A stretch of DNA of 64,000 nucleotides, taken from positions 215,370-279,369 of the forward strand of contig NZ_JAGEMO020000015.1 in NCBI RefSeq assembly GCF_017921975.2. The letters are read 5' to 3'. How positions within the stretch are numbered: the stretch's first letter is position 1; each line of letters starts with the position of its first letter. Of this stretch, positions 63,146 through 64,000 are shown piece by piece. The notes below the pieces were generated by a model. That model saw only the letters and a list, made by a program, of their open reading frames with translations, ran no database searches and had not been told where the DNA came from. This stretch comes from Hymenobacter terricola (GTDB lineage Bacteria; Bacteroidota; Bacteroidia; Cytophagales; Hymenobacteraceae). The translations under genes were made by a program, and so were the position numbers.

Positions 63146-63999
63146 AGGGTATAGGATAAATTAATCGTCAGGTTTCGATATTGTTCGTTTAGCCAGCCGT
63201 CTGATTATTAAGTTTCTAAGACAGATTTTAATCCAGGCTTCGCTGTTGCGCGGATTGGTTTCGTAATCGCGGCCTGCTAGGCGCCGGTACTTGCCTAGCC
63301 AAGCGAAGGTGCGCTCAACGACCCAGCGCCGGGGCAGCAGGATAAAGCCTTTCTGGCCGGGGCGCTTACCCACCACTTCCACCCGCAGGCCGACCGCCGC
63401 CGCTGCTTGGGCAACGAGCGGCCCCTGATAGCGGCCGTCGGCCCAAACGAGTTGCAGGTTCGGGGCGCGGGCTTTGGCCTCAGCCGGCACGACCCCGGCC
63501 CCGACCGGGTCCTGCACGCTGGCTGATTGGACCTGCACCGCCAGGGGCAACCCTTCGGTATCGACTACTATATGGCGCTTACAGCCCGCTATTTGCTTGC
63601 CCGCGTCGTCGCCATGACAGCCCCCCTTTTAGCGCCCGTCCGCACCGACGGCGTGTCAATGGCCCCGGCTGTGGGCTCCGCCGCGCGCTGGGGCTGGCGC
63701 CCGGCCCGGCGCAGGCCATCCATCAACCGGTCCCAGGTGCCGTCCTCGCGCCACGCTTCGAATTGCTTGTAGACCGTGCGCCAGGGCGGCAGGTCGTGCG
63801 GCAATTAAGGACCAGGCGCTGCCGGCCCGGCCCTGGTAGAAAATGGCGTTGAGCAATTCCCGTCTGGTATGCAACGGCGGACGTCCGTAGCCACTGGTGC
63901 ACACATAGGGCTCCACCAGAAGCCATTGTTCGTCAGTCAAATCGGTTGGATAAGTACGGCGATTCATCCAGCAAAGTTAAATCCCTATCCTTTTACCCT
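63146..63999 (-). mobile_element. IS5-family insertion sequence (IS427-like group)
   Basis: An 854-base element. Its ends are imperfect inverted repeats: left AGGGTATAGGATAAATT and right (complement) AGGGTAAAAGGATAGGGATT. It holds a two-frame transposase with an IS5-type DDE core and a slippery run. The target duplication cannot be judged because the window ends one base after the right repeat. It interrupts the rhamnosidase gene. Confidence 0.82.
63161..63967 (-). pseudogene. IS5-type transposase, frameshifted
   Basis: Starts at the ATG 63967 (MNRRTYPTDLTDEQWLLVEP) and ends at 63161 (RRLAKRTISKPDD). Two frame changes are needed. (1) An extra base at 63805-63806 turns the expected SLLPHDLPPWRTVYKQFEAW into SLIAARPAA; the correct frame resumes as an open stretch. 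(2) At the minus-strand run A4G6 (63621-63630) a -1 shift joins TGAKRG to GCHGDDAGKQIAGCKRHIVV, which is the usual programmed shift of this group. The catalytic end has WVVERTFAWLGKYRRL. The first shift probably inactivates the element; a sequencing error is possible. Confidence 0.78.
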
Positions 64000-64000
64000 A

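Noticed and set aside
1..64000. CRISPR arrays, tRNA and rRNA genes
   Set aside because: No regularly spaced direct repeats and no cloverleaf or rRNA segments were seen; the repeats found are isolated palindromes.

Overview
The window looks like chromosomal DNA from an aerobic, high-GC member of the Bacteroidota, most likely Hymenobacter or a close relative in the Cytophagales. Supporting signs are SusC/SusD proteins, type IX secretion (T9SS) C-terminal domains of both type A and type B, a fused hybrid two-component regulator, lipoprotein signal peptides ending in Cys-Gln-Lys-Asp or Cys-Lys-Lys, GC-rich codons, and many short palindromic repeats between genes. I see no tRNA, rRNA or CRISPR array, and only one insertion sequence, at the right edge.

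Left part (1-13.2 kb). A minus-strand group holds a PqqD-like peptide-binding protein, an ATP-grasp ligase, a PLP-dependent decarboxylase and the start of a urea-transporter-family gene. I know of no described pathway with this combination, and it is the best candidate here for an undescribed system. Next come a T9SS-exported protein, a tiny lipoprotein, a di-heme cytochrome c peroxidase, a LytS/LytTR two-component pair and a 1421-residue polytopic membrane protein with a degenerate NTPase-like cytoplasmic part.

13.5-18.7 kb. A plus-strand kaiC-kaiB-kaiB-PAS histidine kinase-response regulator cluster, with no kaiA, forms a clock- or stress-type Kai signalling module.

18.7-41.6 kb. A large minus-strand polysaccharide utilisation locus runs from susC and susD through alginate-lyase-family enzymes (three), an SDR oxidoreductase, two GH2 enzymes, a GH88 hydrolase and an unclassified Tat-exported enzyme. 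It is flanked by a hybrid two-component regulator with a periplasmic sugar-binding sensor and by a LacI-family regulator. The enzyme set points to a uronic-acid-containing polysaccharide.

41.7-52.4 kb. Mixed genes: a DAC-like (DACNV) sensor protein, a GNAT acetyltransferase, a CGNR regulator divergent from an SDR with a cluster of operator-like half-sites between them, an ArsR regulator followed by a complete RND efflux system (adaptor, pump, outer-membrane factor), and a small ACP-like protein lacking the usual serine.

52.4-64 kb. A second carbohydrate region with GH43, GH105, GH51, GH92 and two GH53 enzymes fits arabinan, galactan and rhamnogalacturonan side chains of pectin. It ends in decay: a GH28-like fragment and a rhamnosidase-like 3' end cut by an IS5-type element whose own transposase has an extra frameshift. 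Three LacI-type operator candidates with the same core lie in front of genes of both carbohydrate regions and may link them into one regulon.
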